DNA of 64,000 bases from an uncultured Alphaproteobacteria bacterium (GCA_902826245.1 CADEEA010000002.1:62001-126000), one strand, 5' to 3'. Shown: positions 52,510-61,445, numbered from the stretch's first letter. Translations and numbers: made by a program. The notes: a model not told the origin generated them from the sequence alone.

Positions 52510-53487
52510 ATGACGCCAAATTTCCGCACTATCGAAACTAACGGCATCCGCGTTCGCGCTGCAGTGCAGGGGCAGGGTCCGCTCGTTCTGATGGTGCACG
52601 GTTTCCCCGAGAGCTGGTATTCGTGGCGCCATCAGATGGCGCCACTCGCGGCGGCTGGTTTCACGGCGTGCGCCATCGATGTGCGGGGCTATGGCGGCTC
52701 GGACAAGCCGCATGAGGTGGAAGCGTATTCGATAGCGAACATCTGTGCGGATGTGGCGGGTGTGATCGACGCCTTGTCGCCGAACGAGCCCGCTGTGCTG
52801 GTCGGCCACGATTGGGGCGCGCCTATCGTCTGGCACAGTGCGGTGCTGCATCCGAGCAAGGTGCGCGCGGTCGCCGGGCTTTCCGTGCCGTATTATGCGC
52901 TGCCGCCGATGCCGCTCAACCATATCTTCAAGGCCATGTACACCGATCAGGGTAAGTTCTTTTACATGGCGTATTTCCAGGATGAAGGCGTCGCCGAGCT
53001 TGAGCTCGAGGCGGACGTGCGCGGTACTTTGCGGCGCATGTTTCACGCCGCCTCGGCTAATTCCGATGGGCGCTGGGGCAATCGCGACAAGCCCGTCGGC
53101 GAGCCTCTGTTGTACGGTTTGCCCGATCCCGATCCGTTTCCCGCCTGGCTTACGCCCGCCGACATTGATTATTTTGTCGGCGAGTTCGAGCGCTCCGGCT
53201 TTCGCGGGCCGATCAATCGTTATCGCAATTTCGAGCGCGACTGGGCGATGATGAACGCGCGCGAAGATCGCAAGGTCCACCAGCCGTCGCTGTTCATCGC
53301 CGGCGCTGAGGACATGGTGCTAAAGATGTTCGGCGACGGGAGTGTCGATGGTTTGATCGCCGGCATGCGCGAGCAGTTGACCGATTTCCGCGGCGCTCAC
53401 ATCGTGCCTGGCGCAGGCCATTGGGTGCAGCAGGAGGCGCCGGATGCGACGACGGGGCATCTGATCGATTGGCTGGCGACTTTGTAG
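52510..53487 (+). CDS. Alpha/beta hydrolase, epoxide hydrolase-like
   Basis: The 325-aa product has the order of soluble epoxide hydrolases: oxyanion motif VHGFPESWYSWRHQ, then DVRGYGGSDKP, nucleophile Asp in VGHDWGAPIVWH near residue 101, a cap domain with tyrosines, and the catalytic histidine in PGAGHWVQQEAP. These open epoxides with water. ATG 52510 gives the usual start; an in-frame ATG at 52489 is also possible. It lies 51 bp after the Kef gene and could be co-transcribed, a fitting partner if both answer electrophile stress, but this is inference. Confidence 0.87.
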   Translation: MTPNFRTIETNGIRVRAAVQGQGPLVLMVHGFPESWYSWRHQMAPLAAAGFTACAIDVRGYGGSDKPHEVEAYSIANICADVAGVIDALSPNEPAVLVGHDWGAPIVWHSAVLHPSKVRAVAGLSVPYYALPPMPLNHIFKAMYTDQGKFFYMAYFQDEGVAELELEADVRGTLRRMFHAASANSDGRWGNRDKPVGEPLLYGLPDPDPFPAWLTPADIDYFVGEFERSGFRGPINRYRNFERDWAMMNAREDRKVHQPSLFIAGAEDMVLKMFGDGSVDGLIAGMREQLTDFRGAHIVPGAGHWVQQEAPDATTGHLIDWLATL

Positions 53488-53500
53488 CGGAGGGATTGGA

Positions 53501-54157
53501 TTGCTCGACCCACATAGTCTCAATGTTTGGACCCATATTGCGGCGGGTGTTCTAGCGTTATTGGTCGGTCTTGGGCCGTTGATGAGCAAGAAGGGCGGCA
53601 AGCTGCATCGCAGGGCGGGCGCCATATTCGCTTTCATCGGCGCTGTCGTGCTCGGCACCGCGCTCGTCGGAAATATATTTTACGATCCTCCCGCGCCGCT
53701 GGTGGCTGCAACGATCGCAGCGGGCTATCAATATCTCTCCAGCCTACGGACGCTGGCTTTGCGCACACATGGTCCGGGATGGATAGACGCCGGCCTCGCG
53801 TTCGCGGGATTGGCGGGATGCGCTGCGCTGCTGATGTCCATGGGGTCCGGTACAAAATCGTGGACGCCTGCCATTGGTTACTCGACGCTCGGCTTTGTGT
53901 GCGCGGTCGCGCTCTACGATCTCAGCCGGCACTTTTGGCGCAACGCTTGGCTCAAACATGCTAGGTCGCTTGACCACGGCCTGAAAATGACCGGCGCCTA
54001 CTTCGCGATGATGTCGGCCGGCGTAGGCAACGTGCTTCGTGACTTTCAACCCTGGAGTCAGGTCGGACCGTCGATGCTTGGAGTTTTTGTGATGATCGGA
54101 TTCACGATCGCATATTTTTCCCGCAGGCCATCGAACCAGTCTTTGGATCCGGCCTAA
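53501..54157 (+). CDS. DUF2306-like membrane protein
   Basis: The 218-aa product has about six hydrophobic segments and the pattern WTHIAAGVLALLVGLGPLMS followed by KKGGKLHRRAGAIFAF, typical of DUF2306-type membrane proteins of unknown role. The only usable start is TTG 53501, with GGAGG about 7 nt upstream. The gene follows the epoxide hydrolase-like gene by 13 bp. Its TAA stop is interlocked with the stop of chrA on the opposite strand. Confidence 0.65.
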   Translation: MLDPHSLNVWTHIAAGVLALLVGLGPLMSKKGGKLHRRAGAIFAFIGAVVLGTALVGNIFYDPPAPLVAATIAAGYQYLSSLRTLALRTHGPGWIDAGLAFAGLAGCAALLMSMGSGTKSWTPAIGYSTLGFVCAVALYDLSRHFWRNAWLKHARSLDHGLKMTGAYFAMMSAGVGNVLRDFQPWSQVGPSMLGVFVMIGFTIAYFSRRPSNQSLDPA

Positions 54158-55446
54158 GCCCAGGCAAGTAGGCGCGCAGCCATTCCCAAGACAATCGAAA
54201 CCGCCACCAGCACGAGCGGCCCCAAGCGCAACCCGAAGGCAAGCGCGAGCATGGCGACGCACAGGCCCGCGGCGACTGGATCGAAGCTCGTTGCGTCTGG
54301 CCAAAGCGGCGACACGCCCGGCGCTAGACGAGCATGCGTGATCTCCGCGAACAACACGTGCAGCGTGAACCACGCAGCCATGTGGGCGATGACGCCAAGC
54401 GTCGCCGCGGTGATCGCTTGCAGGATCGCGGCGGCGCGGGAATTGGCGCGCAAGCGTTCGGCGAACGGCGCACCGGCGAATATCCAGACAAACGACGGCG
54501 CGAACGTACACCAGGTCGCCATCGCAGCACCCGCCAGCGCCAACCCCAGGCCACCGCTGTTCCACCCGGCGAGGAAGCCAACGAACTGGTTGACGAGCAC
54601 CAACGGACCCGGCGTGGTCTCTGCCAGGCCGAGCCCATCGATCATCTGCGCGGCGCTCAGCCAATGCTGCGCATCGACCGCCTGTTGCGCGAGATAAGCG
54701 AGCGTCGCGTAGGCGCCGCCAAAGGTCACTGCGGAGAGGGTCGAGAATAGGATTCCTATCTGCGCGAGGGTGTGTTCCGGCGAGAGGGCGAGAAGAGCCG
54801 CGAGCGGCGGCGCCAACCAGAGCGCGCCCCAGAACGCCGCCGCCTTGAGCGCATCCGCTGCGCGGGCGGGTTGGGGCGCCGCCGTCGGCGTCGCCATGAT
54901 CGGGCGCCGCAGAAAAGCGCCGAGTACGCCTGCCGCCAAGATCGCTAACGGAAACGGAATTTGTCCGAGCCAGAGCGCAAGAAAACTTGCTGCCGCGATC
55001 AGCCAGTGCGTCGGCACTTTCAGTGCGCGCTTGCCAACGCGGACGAGCGCCTCAGCGACCAAGGCGACGACCGCAGCCCGGATGCCGTAGAACACGGCCT
55101 CAACCAACGGAGTCTGCCCAGCGTACACGTAGAGTAGGGAGAGCCCAAGCATAACGAGCGCGCCAGGCAGCACGAACAGCGCGCCCGCGATCAACCCGCC
55201 TTTCACGCCGTGCAGCCGCCAGCCGACATAGGTCGCTAGCTGCTGCGCTTCCGGGCCGGGCAGCAGCATGCTGATATTCAGCGCGTGCAGAAATACATCC
55301 TCGCCGATCCATTTCTTCTCATCGACGAAGATGCGGTGCATGAGCGCGATTTGGCCCGCGGGCCCGCCGAAACCGAGGCAGCCAATCTTGAAACTGGCGC
55401 TTGTGAATTCGCGCAGGGTTGGAGGCTCAGCTGCCGCCCCGCTCAT
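54154..55446 (-). CDS. chrA: Chromate transporter (long, two-domain)
   Basis: ChrA pumps chromate out of the cell. The 430-aa product is the long form with two homologous halves. The first contains FKIGCLGFGGPAGQIALMHR and LPGPEAQQLATYVGWRLHG, the second TFGGAYATLAYLAQQAVDAQ and LAETTPGPLVLVNQFVGFLAG, each with the expected glycine-rich motifs. About ten membrane segments are visible. ATG 55446 overlaps the chrB-like stop as ATGA, so the two are coupled. Confidence 0.93.
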   Translation of the reverse strand: MSGAAAEPPTLREFTSASFKIGCLGFGGPAGQIALMHRIFVDEKKWIGEDVFLHALNISMLLPGPEAQQLATYVGWRLHGVKGGLIAGALFVLPGALVMLGLSLLYVYAGQTPLVEAVFYGIRAAVVALVAEALVRVGKRALKVPTHWLIAAASFLALWLGQIPFPLAILAAGVLGAFLRRPIMATPTAAPQPARAADALKAAAFWGALWLAPPLAALLALSPEHTLAQIGILFSTLSAVTFGGAYATLAYLAQQAVDAQHWLSAAQMIDGLGLAETTPGPLVLVNQFVGFLAGWNSGGLGLALAGAAMATWCTFAPSFVWIFAGAPFAERLRANSRAAAILQAITAATLGVIAHMAAWFTLHVLFAEITHARLAPGVSPLWPDATSFDPVAAGLCVAMLALAFGLRLGPLVLVAVSIVLGMAARLLAWA

Positions 55447-55955
55447 GACGGCCTCCAATCATGGCGCTCGCCGCGCGCACGCGTGGCCCACGCATAGAGC
55501 GCGTCGTAGAAGACGAGCCCCTGTGCGAGCAGGGCGTGATCGTCGGTGAAATTTGCGCACAGTCCGAGCGAAAGTGCGTGCAGGCCGGCGGCTTCAGGCG
55601 CGAGGTCGTGGCGATCGGTGTCGGCGCCGCGCACGATGGGCGCGAGCGCTGAAAGCCCTGGATCGCCGGTCAGATCGAATTGAGCGATGAATGCATCGAA
55701 GCTGCACAATTCGCCGACATGGGAGAAGCGTGCGCCAGGGATATCAAAGGCTACGGCGGCTTCGCGCTCGGCGGTCTCGAATACGCGTTCCGTGGGAACG
55801 TAAAGGATGCGCGCGTGCGGATCGACAAAACGTCGGATCAGCCACGGGCAGGCGATGCGGTCGATCTTCGGCCGCTCGCGCGTGACCCACGACGTAGGGC
55901 GGCGGGCGCCGAAGAGTTCGTTGAGCGTGTGTTCTAAGTTTCTTTTGTCGTCCAT
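55443..55955 (-). CDS. ChrB C-terminal-domain chromate-resistance protein
   Basis: The 170-aa product matches only the C-terminal domain of ChrB: WVTRERPKIDRIACPWLIRR, then FVDPHARILYVP, DIPGARFSHVGELCSFDAF and a late histidine-containing RGADTDRHDLAPEA. Full ChrB also has an N-terminal regulatory part, which is missing here. ATG 55955 is preceded by GGAG at 6 nt; the open frame upstream is unlike the family. It is coupled to chrA. A role in chromate sensing or detoxification is inferred from context. Confidence 0.85.
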   Translation of the reverse strand: MDDKRNLEHTLNELFGARRPTSWVTRERPKIDRIACPWLIRRFVDPHARILYVPTERVFETAEREAAVAFDIPGARFSHVGELCSFDAFIAQFDLTGDPGLSALAPIVRGADTDRHDLAPEAAGLHALSLGLCANFTDDHALLAQGLVFYDALYAWATRARGERHDWRPS

Positions 55956-56109
55956 CTGACGCTCCGTCCGAGCGCGTTGCGGCGCCGTTCGAAGCGGGTC
56001 TTGGACGGAGACCGTCTCAGCGGGCGCCCCGCGTTGGCCCGCAATGCACTTCATATCCCTGGAACCGAGGGGCGGGCAAGCGACATTTGGGCGTCGAGGA
56101 GGTCTGTGT

Positions 56110-56121
56110 TATGTTGGGCGA
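56110..56121 (+). promoter_or_regulatory. Predicted -10 box of a leaderless DUF433 transcript
   Basis: TATGTT (56110-56115) ends 6 nt before ATG 56122, the same spacing as for vapBC and higBA. TTGGGC (56087-56092) lies 17 bp upstream as a weak -35 box. No ribosome-binding site fits the ATG; a GAGGAGG near 56095 is about 20 nt away. Confidence 0.4.
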
Positions 56122-56352
56122 ATGAGCAGCGAGCTACATCGGATCACGTTCACCGCAGATCAGTGCGGCGGTCGGCCCTGCATCCGTGGCTACAGGCTGC
56201 GCGTGAAGGATGTGCTCGACATGCTCGCCAGCGGCGCGAGCGTGCAGGAAATCTTGGCCGATTACGATTTCCTGGAAGCGGCGGATGTCCAGGCATGTTT
56301 GGAATATGCATCACTACAAGTCGATCATCCGGTGCTTGTCAGCGCTGAGTGA
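56122..56352 (+). CDS. DUF433 family antitoxin-like protein
   Basis: The 76-aa product has the DUF433 pattern ITFTADQCGGRPCIRGYRLR, then VKDVLDMLASGASVQEILAD and YDFLEAADVQACLEYA, a small helix-turn-helix-like fold. DUF433 genes are often paired with PIN-like DUF5615 genes and act as antitoxins. Its stop overlaps the partner start as TGATG. ATG 56122 gives the family's usual N-terminus; the frame is open upstream without resemblance. Confidence 0.88.
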   Translation: MSSELHRITFTADQCGGRPCIRGYRLRVKDVLDMLASGASVQEILADYDFLEAADVQACLEYASLQVDHPVLVSAE

Positions 56353-56681
56353 TGCGATTTCTGGTGGATACAAACCTGCCGCGCGCGCTGTGCGCATGGC
56401 TTCGTGCGCGCGGGCATGAGTGCACGCACGTGCTCGATTGCGGCCTGGCGCAGTCTGCTGACACTCCAATTTGGCGGCGTGCGGCGATTGAGGGCGAGGT
56501 CATTGTGAGCAAGGATGAGGATTTCGCTGATCGCGCGCGGCAGACGGCCGCCGGCCCGGCGGTTCTGTGGTTGCGCACGGGAAACGGAACTAGTCGGAAA
56601 TTATTCGCAGGGCTCGACCCGATATGGTCGATCGTAGAGGCGCGTTTGCAGGCGGGTGAGCGACTGGTGGAGGTCCGCTGA
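56352..56681 (+). CDS. DUF5615 PIN-like toxin candidate
   Basis: The 109-aa product has the short PIN-like fold of DUF5615: FLVDTNLPRALCAWLRARGH with the first aspartate, then VIVSKDEDFADRAR with the second acidic pair, and VLWLRTGN. Only part of the classical PIN acidic set is visible, as usual in the family. The ATG at 56352 overlaps the DUF433 stop (TGATG); a GTG at 56349 is also possible. The pair probably forms a toxin-antitoxin module, but this branch is little studied. Confidence 0.82.
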   Translation: MRFLVDTNLPRALCAWLRARGHECTHVLDCGLAQSADTPIWRRAAIEGEVIVSKDEDFADRARQTAAGPAVLWLRTGNGTSRKLFAGLDPIWSIVEARLQAGERLVEVR

Positions 56682-56764
56682 ACTCACCCGCGCCCAGTCG
56701 TCGCATCGGGCTGGCGCGGCGGCGGCGCAATAGGCATAACCAGTGACATGCGCGGGAGATAACG

Positions 56765-58441
56765 ATGCGGCTGCTTGCAACACTAGCTGTGGTCTTGGCT
56801 CTGACAGGCTGCGCGCCCAACGGGGCGGCGTGGAACCAGTTCCGTGACCGCTTCATCGAGAGTTCGTTCGAGTTCGAACCGACCTTTGCGGCCTCGCAGG
56901 GGCGTCATGAGTTTGACGGCAAGCTGCCGGACTGGAGCGAGGCCGGGATAGCGGCGCGCGTCACGGCGCTGAAGGCGGCCATTGAGGAGGCGCAAGGCTT
57001 CACTGGTCTCAACGAAGAGCAGGGCTTCGAACGCGATTATCTGGTTGCGGTGGCGCGCGGCAATCTGTTCTGGCTGGAGACCGCCGATCAGCCCCACACC
57101 AACCCGGCCTATTACATGGGCGCCTTGAGCCCATCCATGTACATTACGCGCCCCTATGCGGCGGCGGACGTGCGCTTGCGCGCCTACATCGCTTACCTCA
57201 ACGCCGTGCCACAGGCGGCAACGCAAATTCGCGCAAATCTCAGGACGCCGATGCCGTTGCCGTTTGTGAATTACGGCAAGGCCGCGTTTGGCGGCTTGGC
57301 GGAATATTATTCGGGCGACGGCAAGGCCGCTTTCGCGTCGGTGACGGACGCCGCGCTGCAGGCAGAGCTCAGCACCGCGTCCAATGCTGCGTCAGTCGCG
57401 ATGACGGGTTTGGCCAATTGGATCGAGACCCAGCGCCCCACCGCCACCCAGGATTTCGCACTCGGGCCCGAACGCTTTGCGCAAATGATCCGTGACACCG
57501 AGATGGTCGATATTCCGTTGTCGGAACTGGAAGCGATCGGCAGGGCCGACCTCGCGCGCAACCAGCAGGCGCTGCGTGACGCCTGCGCGCAATTTGCGCC
57601 GGGGGCGACGCTGCCGGCCTGCATGGCGCGCATGGGCGCGCAGAAGCCGCAAGGCGGCGCGGTCGAAGGCGCGCGCGCGCAATTGGCGGGACTGCGCGCT
57701 TTCCTGATAGAGAAAGATCTTGTCACCATACCGGGCACGGAAGAGGCGCAGGTCGAGGAAGCGCCGCCCTTCGCGCGCCAGAACTTCGCCTATATTGATA
57801 TTCCGGGGCCGTATGAGACCAATCTGCCTTCGGTCTATTACATCGCCCCGCCCGATCCGACCTGGCCCGCACGCGTGCAGGCCGATTTCGTTCCGGGCGA
57901 AAATGAATTGCTTTTCGTGTCGGTGCACGAAGTTTGGCCGGGGCACTTCCTCAATTTCCTGCACGCCAATCGCTCGCCCTCGCAGTTCGGGCGCGTGTTC
58001 GTGGGCTACGCCTACGCCGAAGGTTGGGCGCACTATACAGAAGAGATGATGTGGGACGCGGGGCTGAGCAATGGCGACCCTTCGGTGCACATCGGGCAAA
58101 TCTCGAACGCGCTGCGCCGCGATTGCCGCTTCCTCTCTGCCATCGGCCTGCACACGCAGGGCATGAGCGTGGAGCAGTCGCGGGCCATGTTTGTGAACGA
58201 GTGCTACCAGGACGAAGGCAACGCCCGTCAACAGGCCGCGCGCGGAACCTACGATCCGGCCTATCTCAACTACACCATGGGCAAGCTCTTGATCCGGCGC
58301 CTGCGCGCGGATTGGACCGCGACGCGCGGCGGGCGTGAAGGCTGGAAGGCTTTCCACGACCAATTCCTCACCTATGGTGGCCCACCGATCCCACTGGTGC
58401 GCGCGCGCATGATGGGCGGGGACGCGGAGGCGGTGTTTTAG
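56765..58441 (+). CDS. DUF885 family lipoprotein (putative metallopeptidase)
   Basis: The 558-aa product starts with a lipoprotein signal (LALTGC, cysteine at residue 16), so it should sit in the periplasm on a membrane. It contains VSVHEVWPGHFLNFLHANRS near residue 386, the HExxPGH zinc-site pattern of DUF885, and YAEGWAHYTEEMMWDAGL and NECYQDEGNARQQAARGTYDP. The domain covers the whole protein. It is thought to be a metallopeptidase; the substrate is unknown. Confidence 0.88.
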   Translation: MRLLATLAVVLALTGCAPNGAAWNQFRDRFIESSFEFEPTFAASQGRHEFDGKLPDWSEAGIAARVTALKAAIEEAQGFTGLNEEQGFERDYLVAVARGNLFWLETADQPHTNPAYYMGALSPSMYITRPYAAADVRLRAYIAYLNAVPQAATQIRANLRTPMPLPFVNYGKAAFGGLAEYYSGDGKAAFASVTDAALQAELSTASNAASVAMTGLANWIETQRPTATQDFALGPERFAQMIRDTEMVDIPLSELEAIGRADLARNQQALRDACAQFAPGATLPACMARMGAQKPQGGAVEGARAQLAGLRAFLIEKDLVTIPGTEEAQVEEAPPFARQNFAYIDIPGPYETNLPSVYYIAPPDPTWPARVQADFVPGENELLFVSVHEVWPGHFLNFLHANRSPSQFGRVFVGYAYAEGWAHYTEEMMWDAGLSNGDPSVHIGQISNALRRDCRFLSAIGLHTQGMSVEQSRAMFVNECYQDEGNARQQAARGTYDPAYLNYTMGKLLIRRLRADWTATRGGREGWKAFHDQFLTYGGPPIPLVRARMMGGDAEAVF

Positions 58442-58501
58442 GGGGGCGTCTGCGCGAAGCTTGTCGCCGTAAACGCCGCCTTGGGAGGATCGGGCTTGGC
58501 G

Positions 58502-59530
58502 ATGAAACCTAATGCGTGGTTGGTGGGTGGGTTGCTGGCGCTAGTGGGGCTTGGCGTTGGCGTCGGCGTAACCTTCCACGTTGGGCCTGTGTTCAGCGTG
58601 TGCGAGCAGGATAGCGAGATGCCCGGCCGTGATCGGCAGGCTATCTCCGATCTGGCGCTGGAGCTGGTGCAGGCGATGCGGTCCGGCGACATAGACGCTG
58701 CCGAAGCTATGCTGTCGGAAGAAGCTCGCACCGCGACCGAGCGTAGCGGACTTGTAAGCGCCAGCGAGCAAGTGGGAGCGGTGCAGCCAAGCGGTGAACC
58801 GGTCGTGCGGCATGTCTTTCGACTTTTCCTGCTTGGAATGTCGACCGGGTCCGCGATGTGTGGCGCGCCAAGCGACGCAACTTTTTTGGCCCGTGGCGGC
58901 GGCATGAGGACCGCGTTTGCCGAGATTGCGGAGCCTGTCAGCGGAGCGGAGCGAACGTGGGTAGTCTGGTTGGAGCGAGAGCAAGGTGAATGGCGGGTGC
59001 GTGCTTTTCACATGGTAATGAGCGCGATTGCGGGTCGCGATGGCGCGCAGATGTGGCGGATGGCGGATGAACAAGCGGCGCGCGGGCATGCGTTCAACGC
59101 AACATTGCTGTACGATTTCGCGTCTGATCTCCTCGGTCGTGGACCGAACATGCAGCCGCCCAAGGCCAGCGAGTTCGCCTCCGCCCGTTCGAGACTCACC
59201 CGGCACACAGACCTCCCGGGTTCGCCGCCACTCACTTTTGCACTCGGAGAAAAGACCTTCCCAGTCGGTTGGATATCCGCGGTGGGCACTCGCGAAGACA
59301 ATGCTCTCACTTTAATTATCGATCAGCGCGGGCCGATCGCCGACGAGGCGTCCGCGGTCGCTCACAATCGCGAATTCATTGACGCTATGAATGAGCATCG
59401 AGCCGAATGGCGTGAGGTGTTCGATGCGCTCGCCGTGGGGTACCCAACCGGCGACGGTGGTCGGGTTTGGCGTACCGTGTACAGCCGGGAAAATGGTTAT
59501 CTGGCGGAGGCGTCAACAGCCACCCCCTAA
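58502..59530 (+). CDS. Membrane-anchored protein of unknown function
   Basis: The 342-aa product has one N-terminal hydrophobic segment (WLVGGLLALVGLGVGVGVTF) and then a soluble part, probably periplasmic. The early region ISDLALELVQAMRSGDIDAAEAM and later FHMVMSAIAGRDGAQMWRMA suggest a helical sensor or NTF2-like part, but no family is recognised. The start is uncertain: GGGAGG at 58483-58488 is ideally placed for TTG 58496, two codons before the ATG used here. It ends interlocked with the acyl-CoA synthetase stop. Confidence 0.6.
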   Translation: MKPNAWLVGGLLALVGLGVGVGVTFHVGPVFSVCEQDSEMPGRDRQAISDLALELVQAMRSGDIDAAEAMLSEEARTATERSGLVSASEQVGAVQPSGEPVVRHVFRLFLLGMSTGSAMCGAPSDATFLARGGGMRTAFAEIAEPVSGAERTWVVWLEREQGEWRVRAFHMVMSAIAGRDGAQMWRMADEQAARGHAFNATLLYDFASDLLGRGPNMQPPKASEFASARSRLTRHTDLPGSPPLTFALGEKTFPVGWISAVGTREDNALTLIIDQRGPIADEASAVAHNREFIDAMNEHRAEWREVFDALAVGYPTGDGGRVWRTVYSRENGYLAEASTATP

Positions 59531-61260
59531 CCCCCCGCAAATTTTGCCTTCAGCTCTTTCTTCACGATCTTCCCGTTCGCGTTCCTCGGCAGCGTTTCAG
59601 GCCAGAACACCACGTCCACCGGCACTTTGAACGCCGCGATTTTTTGTGCGCAATGGTGGCGGAGTTCTTCGCCCGTGACTGTGGCGCCGGGCTTGAGGTG
59701 CACCACCGCCAGCGGTTCTTCGCCTAAGCTGTGGTGCGGCTTGCCGATGACAGCCGCATCCATCACCGCGGGATGATCGTACAAGGCGTTCTCGACCTCG
59801 ACGCAATAGATGTTCTCGCCGCCTCGGATCAGCATGTCCTTGGCGCGATCGACGATATAGACGAAGCCTTCCTCGTCCATCTTCGCAAGATCGCCAGTTT
59901 TCACCCAGCCGTCGATAAAGGTCTCGGCTGTAGCTTCGGGCTTGTTCCAATAACCGCGAACCACGACCGGGCCCTTGTACCAAAGCTCGCCGACTTCGCC
60001 GCGCGCGACCTCCCCGCCGTCTGTGGCCACAATCTTGGCCTCGCCGGTCGCCGCCGGGACGCCGCAGGAATCGGGTTTGCGCTCGTAATCCTCGGCGGCG
60101 TTGGACACCGCGGTGGCGGAGGTCTCGGTCATGCCCCAACCTTGGCTTGGCACGGATTTTGGAAATTGTGCGCGCAGGCGGCGCACCAATTCCGGCGCGG
60201 CCGGAGCGCCGCCGTAGGATACGCTTTCTAGCGAGGAGAGGTCGTAATCGTTGAGACGAGGATGCTCCAGCACCTGCCAGGCGATGGTGGGCACGCCGCC
60301 GATATGGGTGATGCGCTCCTTGCCGATCAAGGGCAGCGCCTGGTCTACGTCCCAGCGGCGTTGCATCACGATCTTGTTGCCGCTCAACAGAAACGGGATC
60401 ATCACCGCAAAGCAGCCTGTCGCATGGAAGAAGGGTATCGCCAGCAGCGTGGCCTTTTGCGGACCGGCCGGATCGGGTTGCGGGGGCGCCTCGCCGCGGC
60501 GGAGAAACGCACGCGCTTGCGCCGATGCCGAATTCCACATGTTGGACAAGATGTTGCGATGTGAAACCACAGCGCCCTTGGGCTTTCCAGTGGTGCCTGA
60601 GGTGTAGAATATCGCCACGTCGTCATCGGGTGCGCGCAGTGGGTAAGGATGTTCGCCGAGCGGGGGCAGGTTTTTCCAGTCACTGGTTGCGCCGACCACG
60701 CTCTCAAGGCGCGCGACCATCGGATCGGCGATTTCCTCTCTGGCGCGCGAGACGTATACTTTTCGGACCGCTGGACAATTCGGCAGATGCTCGCGCAGCC
60801 GCTCGTAGCGCTCGGCATCGACGATCGCGATTGAGCTGCCAGAATCCTGCAACCCGTATTCAAGCTCGGGGCCAGTCCACCAAGCGTTGAGCGGTGTTAC
60901 AATGGCGCCCGCGAGAACGCCGGCCCAGAACGCGACCGGCCATTCCGGCAGGTTGCGCATGATTATGGCGAGGCGGTCGCCCGGCTTGACGCCGTCGGCG
61001 ATCAGCTGGCGGGCGAGCGCGGCGGCGGCGGCGCGGAACTCGGCGACGGTGGCGCGTTCGTTTTCGAACACCAAGTGCTCGCGCGGCCCAAACGCCGCTG
61101 CAAGCTCGAACACTTGCGCCAAGGTCTGCGGCGCATTCTTCCAGACTTTCAGCTGTACGCCGCGCACCTCCGCTTCGCCCAGTTCGAACATTGACCCCGG
61201 CTGGGTGAGCAAAGCGTGCGCCTTGGCGATCGGCATGGCGGGGAAGGCGGCCTCGGTCAT
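59527..61260 (-). CDS. Class I acyl-CoA synthetase (ANL superfamily)
   Basis: The 577-aa product activates a carboxylic acid to its CoA thioester with ATP. The P-loop is IFYTSGTTGKPKGAVVSHRN, followed by QGWGMTETSATAV, TGDLAKMDEEGFVYIVDRAKD and the C-terminal catalytic lysine in PRNANGKIVKKELKAKF. It resembles long- or medium-chain fatty acid-CoA ligases; chain length cannot be read. ATG 61260 gives the usual start. A 7-bp inverted repeat typical of TetR-type operators lies about 50 bp upstream. Confidence 0.92.
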   Translation of the reverse strand: MTEAAFPAMPIAKAHALLTQPGSMFELGEAEVRGVQLKVWKNAPQTLAQVFELAAAFGPREHLVFENERATVAEFRAAAAALARQLIADGVKPGDRLAIIMRNLPEWPVAFWAGVLAGAIVTPLNAWWTGPELEYGLQDSGSSIAIVDAERYERLREHLPNCPAVRKVYVSRAREEIADPMVARLESVVGATSDWKNLPPLGEHPYPLRAPDDDVAIFYTSGTTGKPKGAVVSHRNILSNMWNSASAQARAFLRRGEAPPQPDPAGPQKATLLAIPFFHATGCFAVMIPFLLSGNKIVMQRRWDVDQALPLIGKERITHIGGVPTIAWQVLEHPRLNDYDLSSLESVSYGGAPAAPELVRRLRAQFPKSVPSQGWGMTETSATAVSNAAEDYERKPDSCGVPAATGEAKIVATDGGEVARGEVGELWYKGPVVVRGYWNKPEATAETFIDGWVKTGDLAKMDEEGFVYIVDRAKDMLIRGGENIYCVEVENALYDHPAVMDAAVIGKPHHSLGEEPLAVVHLKPGATVTGEELRHHCAQKIAAFKVPVDVVFWPETLPRNANGKIVKKELKAKFAGG

Positions 61261-61310
61261 AATTCCTCCGGCGCGCGGGGCAAGCGAAGGCGCCGCCCGC
61301 GTCATTTTTT

Positions 61311-61329
61311 ATGCTTGCCGATCAAGCAT
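61311..61329. promoter_or_regulatory. Operator-like inverted repeat before the acyl-CoA synthetase
   Basis: ATGCTTG (61311-61317) and CAAGCAT (61323-61329) form a perfect inverted repeat with a 5-bp spacer, 51 bp upstream of the acyl-CoA synthetase start and about 115 bp before the macroglobulin gene. Size and symmetry fit a TetR-family operator of the sort that controls fatty-acid genes. No regulator gene is in the window. Confidence 0.5.
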
Positions 61330-61445
61330 GCCGCGCCCCCGGCTTCAACCGCCACTGCGCCGGTGGTTTGCCTGGAGTTAATGCTGTCTTGCGGGGCGCG
61401 GCGCGGTCGGGCAAGCATGGGCGCGCTTGCGGGTAGGAGCTTGAG

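Noticed and set aside
51535..53280. Long minus-strand open frame across the Kef-type and hydrolase genes
   Set aside because: It spans two convincing plus-strand genes and the gap between them, and its translation looks like non-protein sequence.
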